Shown here in pieces: positions 1 to 7,849 of a stretch of DNA of 64,000 nucleotides. The number at the start of each line of letters is the position of its first letter. Position 1 is the stretch's first letter. The notes beneath the pieces are model-generated. The model saw nothing but the letters and a program-made list of their open reading frames with translations, was not told the origin of the DNA and did no database searches. The stretch is from Deltaproteobacteria bacterium. Lineage in GTDB: Bacteria; Desulfobacterota; Desulfomonilia; UBA1062. Both the position numbers and the translations under genes were made by a program. The stretch spans positions 62,001 to 126,000 of the forward strand of contig JAHDQN010000022.1 of the NCBI GenBank assembly GCA_018433775.1, given 5' to 3'.

Positions 1-129
1 GAGGTGTCCTTCGAGGAAGGGCTGCTCATCGAGGCGGAGAACTTCGGACGGGTCGCCGTCTCCCAGGATGCCAAGGAAGGTCTCGATGCCTTTCTGACCA
101 AACGGAAGCCCGAATTCAAGGACAGGTGA
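1..129 (+). CDS. Enoyl-CoA hydratase/isomerase family protein, C-terminal end only
   Basis: Only the last 42 codons and a TGA stop lie in the window; the gene enters from the left edge. The tail reads FGRVAVSQDAKEGLDAF then LTKRKPEFKDR, the typical end of crotonase-fold enoyl-CoA hydratases, where a helix with an EG-(L/I)-x-AF-L-x-KR-KP-x-F pattern closes the trimer. Such an enzyme would hydrate trans-2-enoyl-CoA in beta-oxidation. The etfBA-oxidoreductase genes that follow on the same strand about 100 bp later fit an acyl-CoA oxidation setting. Substrate cannot be inferred from this fragment. Confidence 0.75.
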   Translation, partial: EVSFEEGLLIEAENFGRVAVSQDAKEGLDAFLTKRKPEFKDR

Positions 130-231
130 TCCCTTTTCTTTGTCCGGGCCGGGTCGCGGCGTTTTGTCGCGGCGGCGTACTGATATGGCAACAAGCCTCA
201 AGGCTAATAAATATGTAGGAAGGAGGATAAT

Positions 232-1008
232 GTGAATACAGTTGTTTGTATTAAGCAGGTACCTGATACAGAGACTCTGATCAAAGTTCAGGGTGCAGGT
301 ATTGTGACGGAAGGGATCAAGTGGGTCATGAATCCGTACGATGAGTTCGCCGTTGAGGAAGCCCTGCAGCAGAAAGAGAAGATGAAGGCGGGCGCAGTGG
401 CCATCGTTTCCCTCGGACCGGACAGGGCTATCGAGGCGATCCGCACGGGCCTTGCCATGGGCGCAGACACGGCGGTGCACATCAACGACGCAGCCTACTA
501 CGACAAGGCTGACCCGTACGCCACGGCGGCGGCGCTCGCGGCTGCAGTCAAAGGATTGCAGTATGACGCCATCTTCCTGGGCAAGCAGGCCATCGACGAC
601 GACGCCGCGCAGGTTCCCGCGATGTTGGCCGAGATGCTCGGTATCCCCGCGGTCACCATGGTGATCAAGTTCGAGGTGGCGGCAGACAAGAGCACGGCGA
701 CCGTGACCAGGGAAATCGAGGGCGGCCAGGCCGTTGTCGAGGTTCCGCTTCCGGCCGTGTTCTCGGCCCAGAAGGGTCTCAACGAGCCCCGGTATGCCTC
801 TCTTCCCGGCATCATGAAGGCGAAGAAGAAACCCGTTGACGTGAAAACGGCTGCAGACCTCGGCGTGAGCGATGGTCCCAAGACCGTTGTCAAAGAGATG
901 ACCCTGCCGCCTGCGCGCCAGGCAGGAAAGGTCATTGGGGGTGACGATGCGGCTGCGAAGGCGAAAGAGCTCGCAAGAATCCTTCATGAAGAAGTGAAGA
1001 TTGTCTAA
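232..1008 (+). CDS. etfB: Electron transfer flavoprotein beta subunit
   Basis: Small subunit of the heterodimeric ETF, which carries electrons from acyl-CoA dehydrogenases to a quinone-linked oxidoreductase. The 258-residue length fits the family. It opens with VVCIKQVPDTET and contains the NPYDEFAVEEAL signature near residues 34-45 and the FLGKQAIDDD segment near 115-124, both typical of EtfB nucleotide-binding folds. The start is GTG at 232, with AGGAGG just upstream; an overlapping ATG at 230 runs at once into TGA. etfA follows 17 bp downstream. Nothing in the sequence shows whether this ETF is bifurcating. Confidence 0.95.
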   Translation: MNTVVCIKQVPDTETLIKVQGAGIVTEGIKWVMNPYDEFAVEEALQQKEKMKAGAVAIVSLGPDRAIEAIRTGLAMGADTAVHINDAAYYDKADPYATAAALAAAVKGLQYDAIFLGKQAIDDDAAQVPAMLAEMLGIPAVTMVIKFEVAADKSTATVTREIEGGQAVVEVPLPAVFSAQKGLNEPRYASLPGIMKAKKKPVDVKTAADLGVSDGPKTVVKEMTLPPARQAGKVIGGDDAAAKAKELARILHEEVKIV

Positions 1009-1025
1009 TAAAGGGGGATACGAAC

Positions 1026-1994
1026 ATGGCAGGTACACTTATTTATGCGGAAGTCCAGAAGGGCGAGATCAAGAAGGGCTCTTTTGAGGTAACGAGCAAG
1101 GCCAAGGAACTGGGCGGCGATGTTGCCGTGTGTCTGATCGGCAGCGGGGTGGAAGGACTCGCCTCTCAGCTTGCAAAGTACGGCGCGGATAAGGTATACG
1201 TAGTAGACGGACCCGAGTACGAGAATTACGTGACCGAGGCATACGTCCAGGCGTTCAAACAGGTGGCGGACACGGTGAGCCCGACAGTCATTCTTGCAAG
1301 TGCGACCGCGCAGGGGAAGGATTTCGTTCCCGCCGTCGCGGCGAGGCTCGGCGTGGGTGCGATCTCCGACTGCGTTGATCTCAAGAAGGAAGGCGACAAG
1401 GTCGTTGCCAAAAGGCCCGTATATGCCGGCAAGGCATATGCCATGGTCGAGGCCGCGGCAGACCCGCAGGTCATCGCGGTGAGGCCCAACTCGTTTGCCG
1501 TCAAGGAAGTCGCCGGCGCCGGCGCGGTCGAAAAAGCGGCGGTCAGCCTCGACGCCTCCAAGATCAAGGCGGTCGTCAAGAGCATCGAGGTCGCACAGAC
1601 CGACGAGCCCGACCAGACCGAGGCCGAGATCATCGTATCCGGCGGCCGCGGAATGAAGGGCCCCGAGAATTTCAAGATGCTCGAAGACCTGGCCAAGCTG
1701 TTCGGCCCCACTGCGACCACCGGTGCATCCAGGGCTGCGGTTGACGCAGGCTGGAGAGAGCATTCCTACCAGGTGGGCCAGACCGGTAAGACCGTGAGCC
1801 CGAACCTCTACATCGCCTGCGGAATCTCCGGCGCCATCCAGCATCTGGCAGGTATGGGCACCTCCAAGGTCATCGTGGCCATCAACAAGGATGCCGAGGC
1901 CCCGATCTTCCAGAAGGCCGACTACGGCGTCGTCGATGACCTCTTCAATGTGGTCCCGGCCTTGATATCCGAGATCCAGAAGGTGAAGGGATAA
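1026..1994 (+). CDS. etfA: Electron transfer flavoprotein alpha subunit
   Basis: Large ETF subunit that holds the FAD. The protein has 322 residues. The C-terminal FAD domain shows SGGRGM at 205-210, GQTGKTVSP at 251-259 and a conserved [15 protein letters not shown] stretch near 286-300, all standard for EtfA. No N-terminal ferredoxin extension is present, so this is the short form. It sits between etfB (17 bp upstream) and a membrane iron-sulfur oxidoreductase (63 bp downstream); a stable hairpin lies in that second gap. The trio is best read as one acyl-CoA-to-quinone electron path. Confidence 0.95.
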   Translation: MAGTLIYAEVQKGEIKKGSFEVTSKAKELGGDVAVCLIGSGVEGLASQLAKYGADKVYVVDGPEYENYVTEAYVQAFKQVADTVSPTVILASATAQGKDFVPAVAARLGVGAISDCVDLKKEGDKVVAKRPVYAGKAYAMVEAAADPQVIAVRPNSFAVKEVAGAGAVEKAAVSLDASKIKAVVKSIEVAQTDEPDQTEAEIIVSGGRGMKGPENFKMLEDLAKLFGPTATTGASRAAVDAGWREHSYQVGQTGKTVSPNLYIACGISGAIQHLAGMGTSKVIVAINKDAEAPIFQKADYGVVDDLFNVVPALISEIQKVKG

Positions 1995-2005
1995 GAAGTA
2001 AATAC

Positions 2006-2032
2006 TGCGGGGTGGATTTTTTTCACCCCGCA
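2006..2032 (+). promoter_or_regulatory. Intercistronic hairpin between etfA and the membrane oxidoreductase gene
   Basis: A perfect 9-bp inverted repeat, TGCGGGGTG (2006-2014) and CACCCCGCA (2024-2032), encloses a GATTTTTTT loop. No T-tract follows on either strand, so it does not look like a classical terminator. It could stabilise the 3' end of etfBA mRNA or set the ratio of ETF to its membrane partner. The structure is visible; the role is inferred. Confidence 0.6.
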
Positions 2033-2057
2033 GAAAACAAGATTCAGGGGGGTTGCA

Positions 2058-4223
2058 ATGCACGGATCAGGAGCGGAAATTTCAAGAGAGGTATTTTGGA
2101 ATATCTTGGGACCTGGGTTTCCCACGGAACAGGTTCTCCTCTATGTGCTTGTTGTCATAGCATTCTTGCTGTTTTTCCATGGCCTTGCGAAAAGCGGGTT
2201 CTTCACCCGCATGAAGGCGGTCACCAGTGCGAAGGGTCCCGATGTCGAGAGGGTCAACAATGCATGGGACCGTTTCTGGTATATGGTGGTGGATGTGTTC
2301 GGACACCGGAAGATCTTGCGGGAGCCCTATCAGGGCGTGTTCCACCTGTTCATCTTCTGGGGCTTCATCGCGCTGGTCATCACCACGGCGGTCGTGTTCC
2401 TTCAGGCCGACGTCATCTGGCCCATCTGGCACGTGTGGTTCATGGAGGGCAACTTCTACCTCGGCCTGTCGCTGTTCGCGGACGTGTTCGGGCTCGTGGC
2501 CATCGTTGGCATACTCATGGCTATGGCGCGGCGGTATTTCATGAAGCCCACGTGGCTTGACGAAAAGGGCGAAGACAAGGTCATTCTCTGGTTCATCCTC
2601 GCCATCCTGGTGACCGGATTCGTGGTCGAGGCATTGAGGATCCAGGCAACCGAGACCGACCCGGCCAGCCCCATGAACCCGTACATATGGTTCTCACCGG
2701 TGGGAAGGACCGTTGCGTTCCTGTTCTCCGGCATGAGCATGGATGCACTGAGAGACACCCATGTGGTGCTCTGGTGGACCCACGTGCTCGGCGCCCTGGG
2801 CTTCATCGTCTTCATCGCCTACTCCAAGCTGCTCCACATCGTCATGACCCCGGTGAACATCTTCCTGCGCCCCGATACAGCGCAGCCGCCCATCAAGGTG
2901 ATGCCGCCGGAGATGTTCGAGAATGCCGAGACCTTCGGTATCCACAACCTGGAAGAGTATTCCTGGAAAGACCTGTTCGACACCGAGGCCTGCATGCGCT
3001 GCGGCCGGTGCGTCGAGGTCTGCCCGGCGTTCAATACCGACAAGCCGCTCATGCCCAGGGACGTGATCCAGAACATCCGGACCTATATGGAAAACAAGGC
3101 CAAGTTCGCCTTGGATGCCGACGGGAACTATCACATCATTCCCGATGAGGAATATACCGGCCCGGCATTGATCGGCGACGGCATCGAAAAGGACACCATC
3201 TGGGCCTGCACCACCTGTATGGCCTGCGTGGAGGCATGTCCCGCCTACATTCTCCAGTTCCCGAAGCTCATCGACCTCAGGCGCTATATGGTCATGATGG
3301 AGTCCGACTTCCCGGCCGAGGTCATGGATGTATTCAAGGGCATGGAGAACAACTCCAACCCGTGGAGCATCGGCGCCCATACCAGGGCCGACTGGGCCAA
3401 GGGACTCGACGTGCCCCTGCTCTCGGAAAAGGGCGAGGCCGAGTATCTCTTTTATGTGGGCTGTGCCGGTGCGTTCGACGACCTGAACAAGAAGGTGGCC
3501 GTCTCCCTGGCAAAGATCTTCAAGGCTGCCGGGCTCGATTTCGCCATCCTCGGCACCGAGGAAGGCTGCTGCGGCGACTCGGCCAAGAAGATTGGGAACG
3601 AGTACGTCTATCAGGCCCTTGCCATGGCCAACATCGAGACCTTCAAGGCATACAACGTGAGCAAGATCATCACCATGTGCCCCCACGGGTACACGGTCCT
3701 GAAGCACGATTACAAAGAGCTTGGCGGCAGCTTCCAGGTGTTCCACTACACCGAGATTCTGGACAAGCTCATCAAGCAGGGCAAGATCACCTTGAAGCAG
3801 CCCATCGAGAACCTGGGCGCCATCACCTACCACGACTCCTGCTACCTGGGCAGGTACAACAAGATCTATGACCAGCCGAGGGATATCCTGAAGGCCCTGA
3901 AGTCCGGAAGCCTGGTTGAGATGAAGAGCAATCACGCAAAGAGCTTCTGCTGCGGCGCGGGCGGCGGCAGGATGTGGATGGAAGAGGATCTGGGCACGAG
4001 GATCAACCAGAAGCGCACGCAGGAGGCCGAGGCCTCGGGCGCCAAGACCATATGCACGGCCTGCCCCTTCTGCTACACTATGCTCTCCGACGGCATCAAG
4101 GAGCTCGAGCTCTCCGAGAAGCTCCAGGCCTTTGACATCGCCCAGCTCGTTGCCAAGGCCGCCGGACTCGACCAGAAGACGAACAACTCCGGAAACGAGG
4201 ACGAGCAGGAGGCGGCAAACTGA
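2058..4223 (+). CDS. Membrane [4Fe-4S]/CCG-domain oxidoreductase, probable ETF:quinone oxidoreductase (EMO/DUF224 type)
   Basis: Predicted acceptor for ETF electrons, passing them to menaquinone. It is 721 residues long. The N-terminal ~265 residues hold several hydrophobic membrane segments with His residues that could ligate haem b, as in NarI-like domains. Two [4Fe-4S] ferredoxin motifs follow (Cys 312/315/318/322 and 384/387/390/394), then two CCG domains of the HdrD type (EEGCCGDSAKK and SFCCGAGGGRMW). Syntrophic fatty-acid oxidisers and Geobacter carry this architecture beside etfBA, where it is proposed to replace classical ETF-QO. It lies 63 bp after etfA and ends before a strong terminator. 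The family assignment is firm; the quinone role rests on context. Confidence 0.88.
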   Translation: MHGSGAEISREVFWNILGPGFPTEQVLLYVLVVIAFLLFFHGLAKSGFFTRMKAVTSAKGPDVERVNNAWDRFWYMVVDVFGHRKILREPYQGVFHLFIFWGFIALVITTAVVFLQADVIWPIWHVWFMEGNFYLGLSLFADVFGLVAIVGILMAMARRYFMKPTWLDEKGEDKVILWFILAILVTGFVVEALRIQATETDPASPMNPYIWFSPVGRTVAFLFSGMSMDALRDTHVVLWWTHVLGALGFIVFIAYSKLLHIVMTPVNIFLRPDTAQPPIKVMPPEMFENAETFGIHNLEEYSWKDLFDTEACMRCGRCVEVCPAFNTDKPLMPRDVIQNIRTYMENKAKFALDADGNYHIIPDEEYTGPALIGDGIEKDTIWACTTCMACVEACPAYILQFPKLIDLRRYMVMMESDFPAEVMDVFKGMENNSNPWSIGAHTRADWAKGLDVPLLSEKGEAEYLFYVGCAGAFDDLNKKVAVSLAKIFKAAGLDFAILGTEEGCCGDSAKKIGNEYVYQALAMANIETFKAYNVSKIITMCPHGYTVLKHDYKELGGSFQVFHYTEILDKLIKQGKITLKQPIENLGAITYHDSCYLGRYNKIYDQPRDILKALKSGSLVEMKSNHAKSFCCGAGGGRMWMEEDLGTRINQKRTQEAEASGAKTICTACPFCYTMLSDGIKELELSEKLQAFDIAQLVAKAAGLDQKTNNSGNEDEQEAAN

Positions 4224-4280
4224 TCGAGTAAGCCTTCTTGAAAAGAAGGCAGGTATAGCAACCCCTTAAGCAAAGAAAGA

Positions 4281-4314
4281 AAAAAGGGGAGACAGTGATG
4301 TCTCCTCTTTTTTC
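4281..4314 (+). terminator. Rho-independent terminator of the etf operon
   Basis: GGAGACA (4288-4294) pairs with TGTCTCC (4299-4305) around a GTGA tetraloop. The stem extends through G-U, G-C and A-T pairs into flanking A-run and T-run sequence ending about 4313. The A-run before it means it could also work on the reverse strand. It lies 60 bp after the oxidoreductase stop codon. Confidence 0.88.
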
Positions 4315-4373
4315 TTGCCAGTACCGGCTGTTCAAAGGTATTCTTTTGTAAAGAAAGGGCATTTGAGGGGGGA

Positions 4374-5147
4374 ATGGGCATACAGGTCGGCATTCTTCTT
4401 GATGAAACCGGGCGCCACAACGATCTCGCAGATGGATTGAAGTCTGCGGGGATCGGGGTTGACGTCCTCGTGATGCCGCATGATCTGTCGGAAGAGCGGT
4501 CCCTGGCGCTGGGAAGCTCTTTCCTGGAAAGCGCGGCCTGCTGCGACCTCATCCACAACCTCTCGGGCTGCCGCGGTCTCCTCTTCGCCGGTCTGTCGCG
4601 TATTCCCTTCGTGACCTCCATCCCCGGTGAGATCACCGATGCCGAGGTTCTCATATGCAGGGCCATAGCCGGGTCATGCTTTTTCGTGACCGAGGGGACG
4701 CGGGAACTCGGCGGGCTCAGGACGATCCCGGGCGTCGGCCGTTTCCAGGGGGACCGGGTCGGGTTCTATCTTGATGTGTACTCCCGCGTTCTCGCGCTGG
4801 GCAAACAGACCGAGCACCGGCCCTGGGGGAACTACGAGATCCTCTCCGAAGACCGGGACGACCACAAGGTCAAGCGCATCACGGTCCTGCCCGGCAAACG
4901 TCTGAGCCTCCAGTATCACGGGAAGAGAAGGGAGCACTGGGTCATCATCTCCGGCCGCGCCACGGCGACCGTGGGAGAACGGACGATCGAGCTGGGGCCC
5001 TCGGAAACCATCGACATACCCTGCGGTGCAAAGCACCGGATCGAGAATGCCGGGTTGCAGGACCTCATCTTCATCGAGGTGCAGCAGGGCGACTACTTCG
5101 GCGAGGACGACATCGTCAGGATAGAGGACGATTTCGGAAGGATATGA
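4374..5147 (+). CDS. Cupin (ManC C-terminal-like) protein with an N-terminal half-glycosyltransferase-like domain
   Basis: Residues ~145-257 match the cupin that ends mannose-6-phosphate isomerase/mannose-1-phosphate guanylyltransferase: RPWGNYEIL, VKRITVLPGKRLSLQYH, EHWVIISG, AKHRIEN and GEDDIVRIEDDFGR appear in the usual order. The first ~140 residues are not a nucleotidyltransferase. They resemble the acceptor-side Rossmann half of a GT-B family 4 glycosyltransferase (DLIHN near 58, then a GLSRIPFVTSIPGE strand where such enzymes carry a V-T-T-I-H-G-like strand). The donor-binding half is absent. Activity is unknown: a sugar-phosphate isomerase, an epimerase-like cupin or a binding protein are all possible. 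A purine-rich ribosome site precedes ATG 4374. The next gene overlaps by four bases. Confidence 0.65.
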   Translation: MGIQVGILLDETGRHNDLADGLKSAGIGVDVLVMPHDLSEERSLALGSSFLESAACCDLIHNLSGCRGLLFAGLSRIPFVTSIPGEITDAEVLICRAIAGSCFFVTEGTRELGGLRTIPGVGRFQGDRVGFYLDVYSRVLALGKQTEHRPWGNYEILSEDRDDHKVKRITVLPGKRLSLQYHGKRREHWVIISGRATATVGERTIELGPSETIDIPCGAKHRIENAGLQDLIFIEVQQGDYFGEDDIVRIEDDFGRI

Positions 5148-5440
5148 GCACTGAGAGCAAGGGTATCAGAGGTCAGAAAGAGCTCTTCGGGCTCCTTTAT
5201 GAAACAGCCGTCAATGCCGGGATAGAGATCATCGAAGACCGGATAAACCGCAAGGGTGGGGTGTGCAGGCTGCAGGAGAAGCTCATGGTGGTCTACGATG
5301 CCCAGGCCCCGATTCATGAACGCAACCGCCTGATCCTGGACGCCATCTCACAGGTGAACCGGGACTATCTCTATCTCCCCCCCCGGGTCAGGATGCTCCT
5401 GGAAGAGGACGAGGAACTACCGGATCCTGCGGGCGGTTAG
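5144..5440 (+). CDS. Small conserved-looking hypothetical protein
   Basis: This 98-residue protein has no family I recognise. Its ATG overlaps the TGA of the cupin gene (ATGA), so the two are probably translationally coupled. The sequence is soluble and charged, with a helix-rich N-terminus, a KGGVCRLQEKLMVVYD strand pair, and a central IHERNRLILDAISQVN segment. Three proline residues and acidic residues end the protein. No metal-binding cluster, signal peptide or membrane segment is visible. It ends 7 bp before the 3' end of the convergent J-domain gene. Confidence 0.6.
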   Translation: MSTESKGIRGQKELFGLLYETAVNAGIEIIEDRINRKGGVCRLQEKLMVVYDAQAPIHERNRLILDAISQVNRDYLYLPPRVRMLLEEDEELPDPAGG

Positions 5441-5446
5441 GGAAGG

Positions 5447-6784
5447 TTATTTGCTGGAGCGCATGGTATAGAGCCGCATCTCGCGCTGCGCATCGGTGTT
5501 TTTCGGGTTGATCTGCAGGGCCTTCCGGAATGCGTCGGGCGCCTTGTTGGACCCCTCTTTTTTCAGCACCCAGCCGAGCACCACATAGAGGGCGTCCGAG
5601 GAGGGGAATTTCTGCACCCCTTCGCGTATGGCCGATTTGATCTCGATGCTGTTACCCCTGCCCGTGTTCTGCCACCTCAAAAAGAGCGCCCTGACATATG
5701 CCTCGGTAAAGACCCGCTCCCCGGGCTTCATTTTCACGCAGAGCCGGAAGCTGTCCAAGGCCTTGCTGTAGTCTTTCTCTTTCATGGCCTCCATGCCCTG
5801 GCCATACAGTATTTCGGCTTGGAGCTCCTGATCGATCCCCTTCTTCTCCTCCGGAGGCTTGCCCTCCCTGATCCGGTTCACAACGGTATAGGCCTTCTGG
5901 ATCTCTGTGAACACCTCGGTGGCCAGCCTTTTCACCTCGGGGTCGTCCGCATAGGAATAGATATCGGGATGGTTCTGCTTCACCAGTTTGATGTACGCCC
6001 GTTTGAGCCCGCCTTCGGAAATGGCCTTGTCCACGCCCAGCGTCTGGAAGGGGTCCTGGTCCTTGATCTTTCGCAGCATCTTTCTCAGGTGCTCGATAAT
6101 CGCCTTGTGCTTGCTCTCCTCGAAGGAGGCCAGGCCGGTGCAGTAGAGGGCCAGAAGCGCGCGGGCCGGGTCCTGCCCCAGCAGGAGCAGCTCCGAGACC
6201 TTGAACTGGTCGAAATTGTCCATGGTGACGCCCAGGTCTGGGGGTATTTCGTCGGATCGCCTCTTGGGAACAGCATCCGCATGGGGGCTCAGCGCCGAGA
6301 TGACGACCGAGAAAGGAGTCTGGTCCATGATTCCCCTTCTCACCATGCGCAGGAATTCCGGCCTGGTCATATCGGGCGATTTGTCGATGGTGTTTTTCAC
6401 GACCTTCCGGATGGTTCCGGTCTCCCAGGAAAAGATGTCGATAAAGCGTTTCTCGAACTGTACCTTGAGCGCCTCGGTAACGGCCTTGGGCTCGACCTTT
6501 CCCATCTCCAGAAGGATCACGCCCTGTTTCCTGCGTTCGATCCGGGACTGGGCGAGGGATTCTTCACTTTCCTCTTCCGTGATATACCCCAGGGCGACCA
6601 GGACATTGCCGAGAAGCTCTTCGGTTTTGTTCGACTGAATGGCGCAGAGTATGCCGTCACGGAAAATAAGGCCCTTTTTCCAGTCGTCAGCAGAGACGAA
6701 GATGATCCCGGTGAAATGGGAGTCGATGGTGTCTTTCACCAGGAGAGGAAACGTAATGTCTTCTAATTTGAATACGGTATCCAT
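5447..6784 (-). CDS. DUF4388 - J-domain - TPR regulatory/co-chaperone protein
   Basis: This 445-residue protein has three recognisable parts. Residues 1 to ~110 look like a DUF4388/PATAN domain (FTGIIFVSADDWKKGLIFRDG), a module common in deltaproteobacterial signalling proteins. Residues ~243-305 form a DnaJ J-domain with the catalytic HPD in KQNHPDIY near 271. Residues ~325-440 look like TPR helices. The HPD motif implies it can stimulate an Hsp70 (DnaK) ATPase, while the zinc and substrate domains of true DnaJ are missing. No operon partner is visible. Its target could be an assembly or motility complex, but nothing here shows which. Confidence 0.78.
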   Translation of the reverse strand: MDTVFKLEDITFPLLVKDTIDSHFTGIIFVSADDWKKGLIFRDGILCAIQSNKTEELLGNVLVALGYITEEESEESLAQSRIERRKQGVILLEMGKVEPKAVTEALKVQFEKRFIDIFSWETGTIRKVVKNTIDKSPDMTRPEFLRMVRRGIMDQTPFSVVISALSPHADAVPKRRSDEIPPDLGVTMDNFDQFKVSELLLLGQDPARALLALYCTGLASFEESKHKAIIEHLRKMLRKIKDQDPFQTLGVDKAISEGGLKRAYIKLVKQNHPDIYSYADDPEVKRLATEVFTEIQKAYTVVNRIREGKPPEEKKGIDQELQAEILYGQGMEAMKEKDYSKALDSFRLCVKMKPGERVFTEAYVRALFLRWQNTGRGNSIEIKSAIREGVQKFPSSDALYVVLGWVLKKEGSNKAPDAFRKALQINPKNTDAQREMRLYTMRSSK

Positions 6785-6904
6785 TTGTCTTCACTATCGG
6801 CAACCTGCCGGGGCATGCATAAATAAATTCATCGGAATCGGGGACGGGTTCAGATTTCTGAAAGGAAATAAGCAAGATCGTTCGCGCCGTGTGCCGGTAA
6901 AGTA

Positions 6905-6952
6905 GAAGGAAGCCCTCGTGGTGCCGTACATGACGGGTGACGGGCTTCCTTC
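6905..6952. repeat. Long perfect inverted repeat (11 bp arms)
   Basis: GAAGGAAGCCC (6905-6915) and GGGCTTCCTTC (6942-6952) are exact inverse complements, separated by 26 bp. The repeat lies between the start of the J-domain gene and the stop of the Cys-rich gene, both on the reverse strand. No T-tract follows on either side. It may act as a 3' stabilising hairpin, a weak terminator or part of a small RNA. Confidence 0.5.
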
Positions 6953-7010
6953 CGGGCGACAGCTGTCCTGCGCGAAATTGTCCTTTGTCGATAACCCCTA
7001 GGGCGCCGGA

Positions 7011-7241
7011 TCACGAATACCGGGTCATGAGGGTCTCCCAGTAGAGGTTACCCCAGGTATTCCTTTTTTCATCTTCGCTGCAGTCGGCGCAGTAGTGCCT
7101 GACCTCGATAACCTGAGGATCGAAAGAGACGATCTGCCTGGCGGCACACACGCTGCACACGGGCTTCCCGCACCCATCGCACGACAGCTCTGTAACGGCT
7201 CCGCAAGCACAGGCAAAAATGATTTTTTTTGCAGCCTCCAT
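7011..7241 (-). CDS. Cys-rich zinc-binding mini-protein, function unknown
   Basis: A 76-residue protein with nine cysteines arranged in pairs: CACG near 11, CDGCGKPVCSVC near 20-31 and HYCADC near 49-54. This spacing suggests two small zinc sites, similar to zinc-ribbon or B-box-like folds. The rest carries no recognisable domain, signal peptide or membrane segment. Start at 7241 follows a GGAGAGAAGG-like ribosome site. It could be a metal-bound adaptor or a rubredoxin-like fold; I cannot assign a role. Confidence 0.6.
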   Translation of the reverse strand: MEAAKKIIFACACGAVTELSCDGCGKPVCSVCAARQIVSFDPQVIEVRHYCADCSEDEKRNTWGNLYWETLMTRYS

Positions 7242-7616
7242 GGCCTTCTCTCCTCGGCTTTTCGTGTTGTGGCAGGAGTTGCTATTTCCATGCCAAGGAG
7301 TACGGGATGTGGTTAATCATCATAATACGCTGTAAAATAAGCAGATATGAAGAAATGCGCGAAAGGGGAGGGTTTCGGGCACGGGGATATGATTCCTGCC
7401 CGGAAGGGTCCTGCCGCCATAGTTATGGTCATGGTGCCCGAAGTGTATAACAGGCCCTATCAGGCGGTACCCCGTCGGAGAGGAATCCTCTTTCAGTCGG
7501 GTGTAAGGGACAGCTCGCCGGAGAATACCGACAAGCGGGAATATCAGGACGGAATTCCGGCCTAGGTGAAGAGGCTGGGGTGAAGTACGGAGTGAGAGAA
7601 TGACGGCCTGAAAGTT
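7242..7616. other. Gene-free stretch between the Cys-rich gene and tRNA-Asn
   Basis: About 375 bp carry no supported gene. It should hold the promoter of the reverse-strand Cys-rich gene; an AT-richer patch near 7315-7345 is the likeliest place, but no clear -35/-10 pair was found. Short open frames here on both strands lack ribosome sites and recognisable protein features. Confidence 0.4.
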
Positions 7617-7692
7617 TGGCTCCTCGGGAGGGACTTGAACCCCCAACCTAGTGGTTAACAGCCACCCGCTCTGCCGATTGAGCTACCGAGGA
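7617..7692 (-). tRNA. tRNA-Asn (anticodon GUU)
   Basis: Read on the reverse strand, a 76-nt cloverleaf folds fully. The acceptor stem is TCCTCGG/CCGAGGA, the D stem GCTC/GAGC, the anticodon stem GGTGG/CCACT around loop CTGTTAA, and the T arm holds TTCAAGT. Anticodon GTT is at 7657-7659 on the plus strand. The 3' CCA is encoded (7617-7619). No integrase or duplicated 3' end lies nearby, so it does not look like a used attachment site. Confidence 0.97.
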
Positions 7693-7763
7693 ACGAACAC
7701 AGTATCTATGATGATTAGGAAGTGTTGTCAAGAGCGAATAGCCGGGAACATACGGGAGATAGC

Positions 7764-7777
7764 GGGGGGCGTCCCCC
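7764..7777. repeat. Small G/C hairpin downstream of the aminotransferase gene
   Basis: GGGGG (7764-7768) faces CCCCC (7773-7777) across a 4-nt loop. It lies 73 bp beyond the 3' end of the reverse-strand aminotransferase gene and before tRNA-Asn. No T-run follows, so a terminator role is only possible. Confidence 0.3.
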
Positions 7778-7849
7778 AATCGACGCTGCTTGGGGCGATG
7801 GGGAGCGGGAGGGGTGACCTCGCCCGGAGAAACGATAGCCGGGCGGTGC

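Noticed and set aside
7242-7616. Possible phage attachment at tRNA-Asn
   Set aside because: No integrase, no duplicate of the tRNA 3' end and normal housekeeping neighbours.
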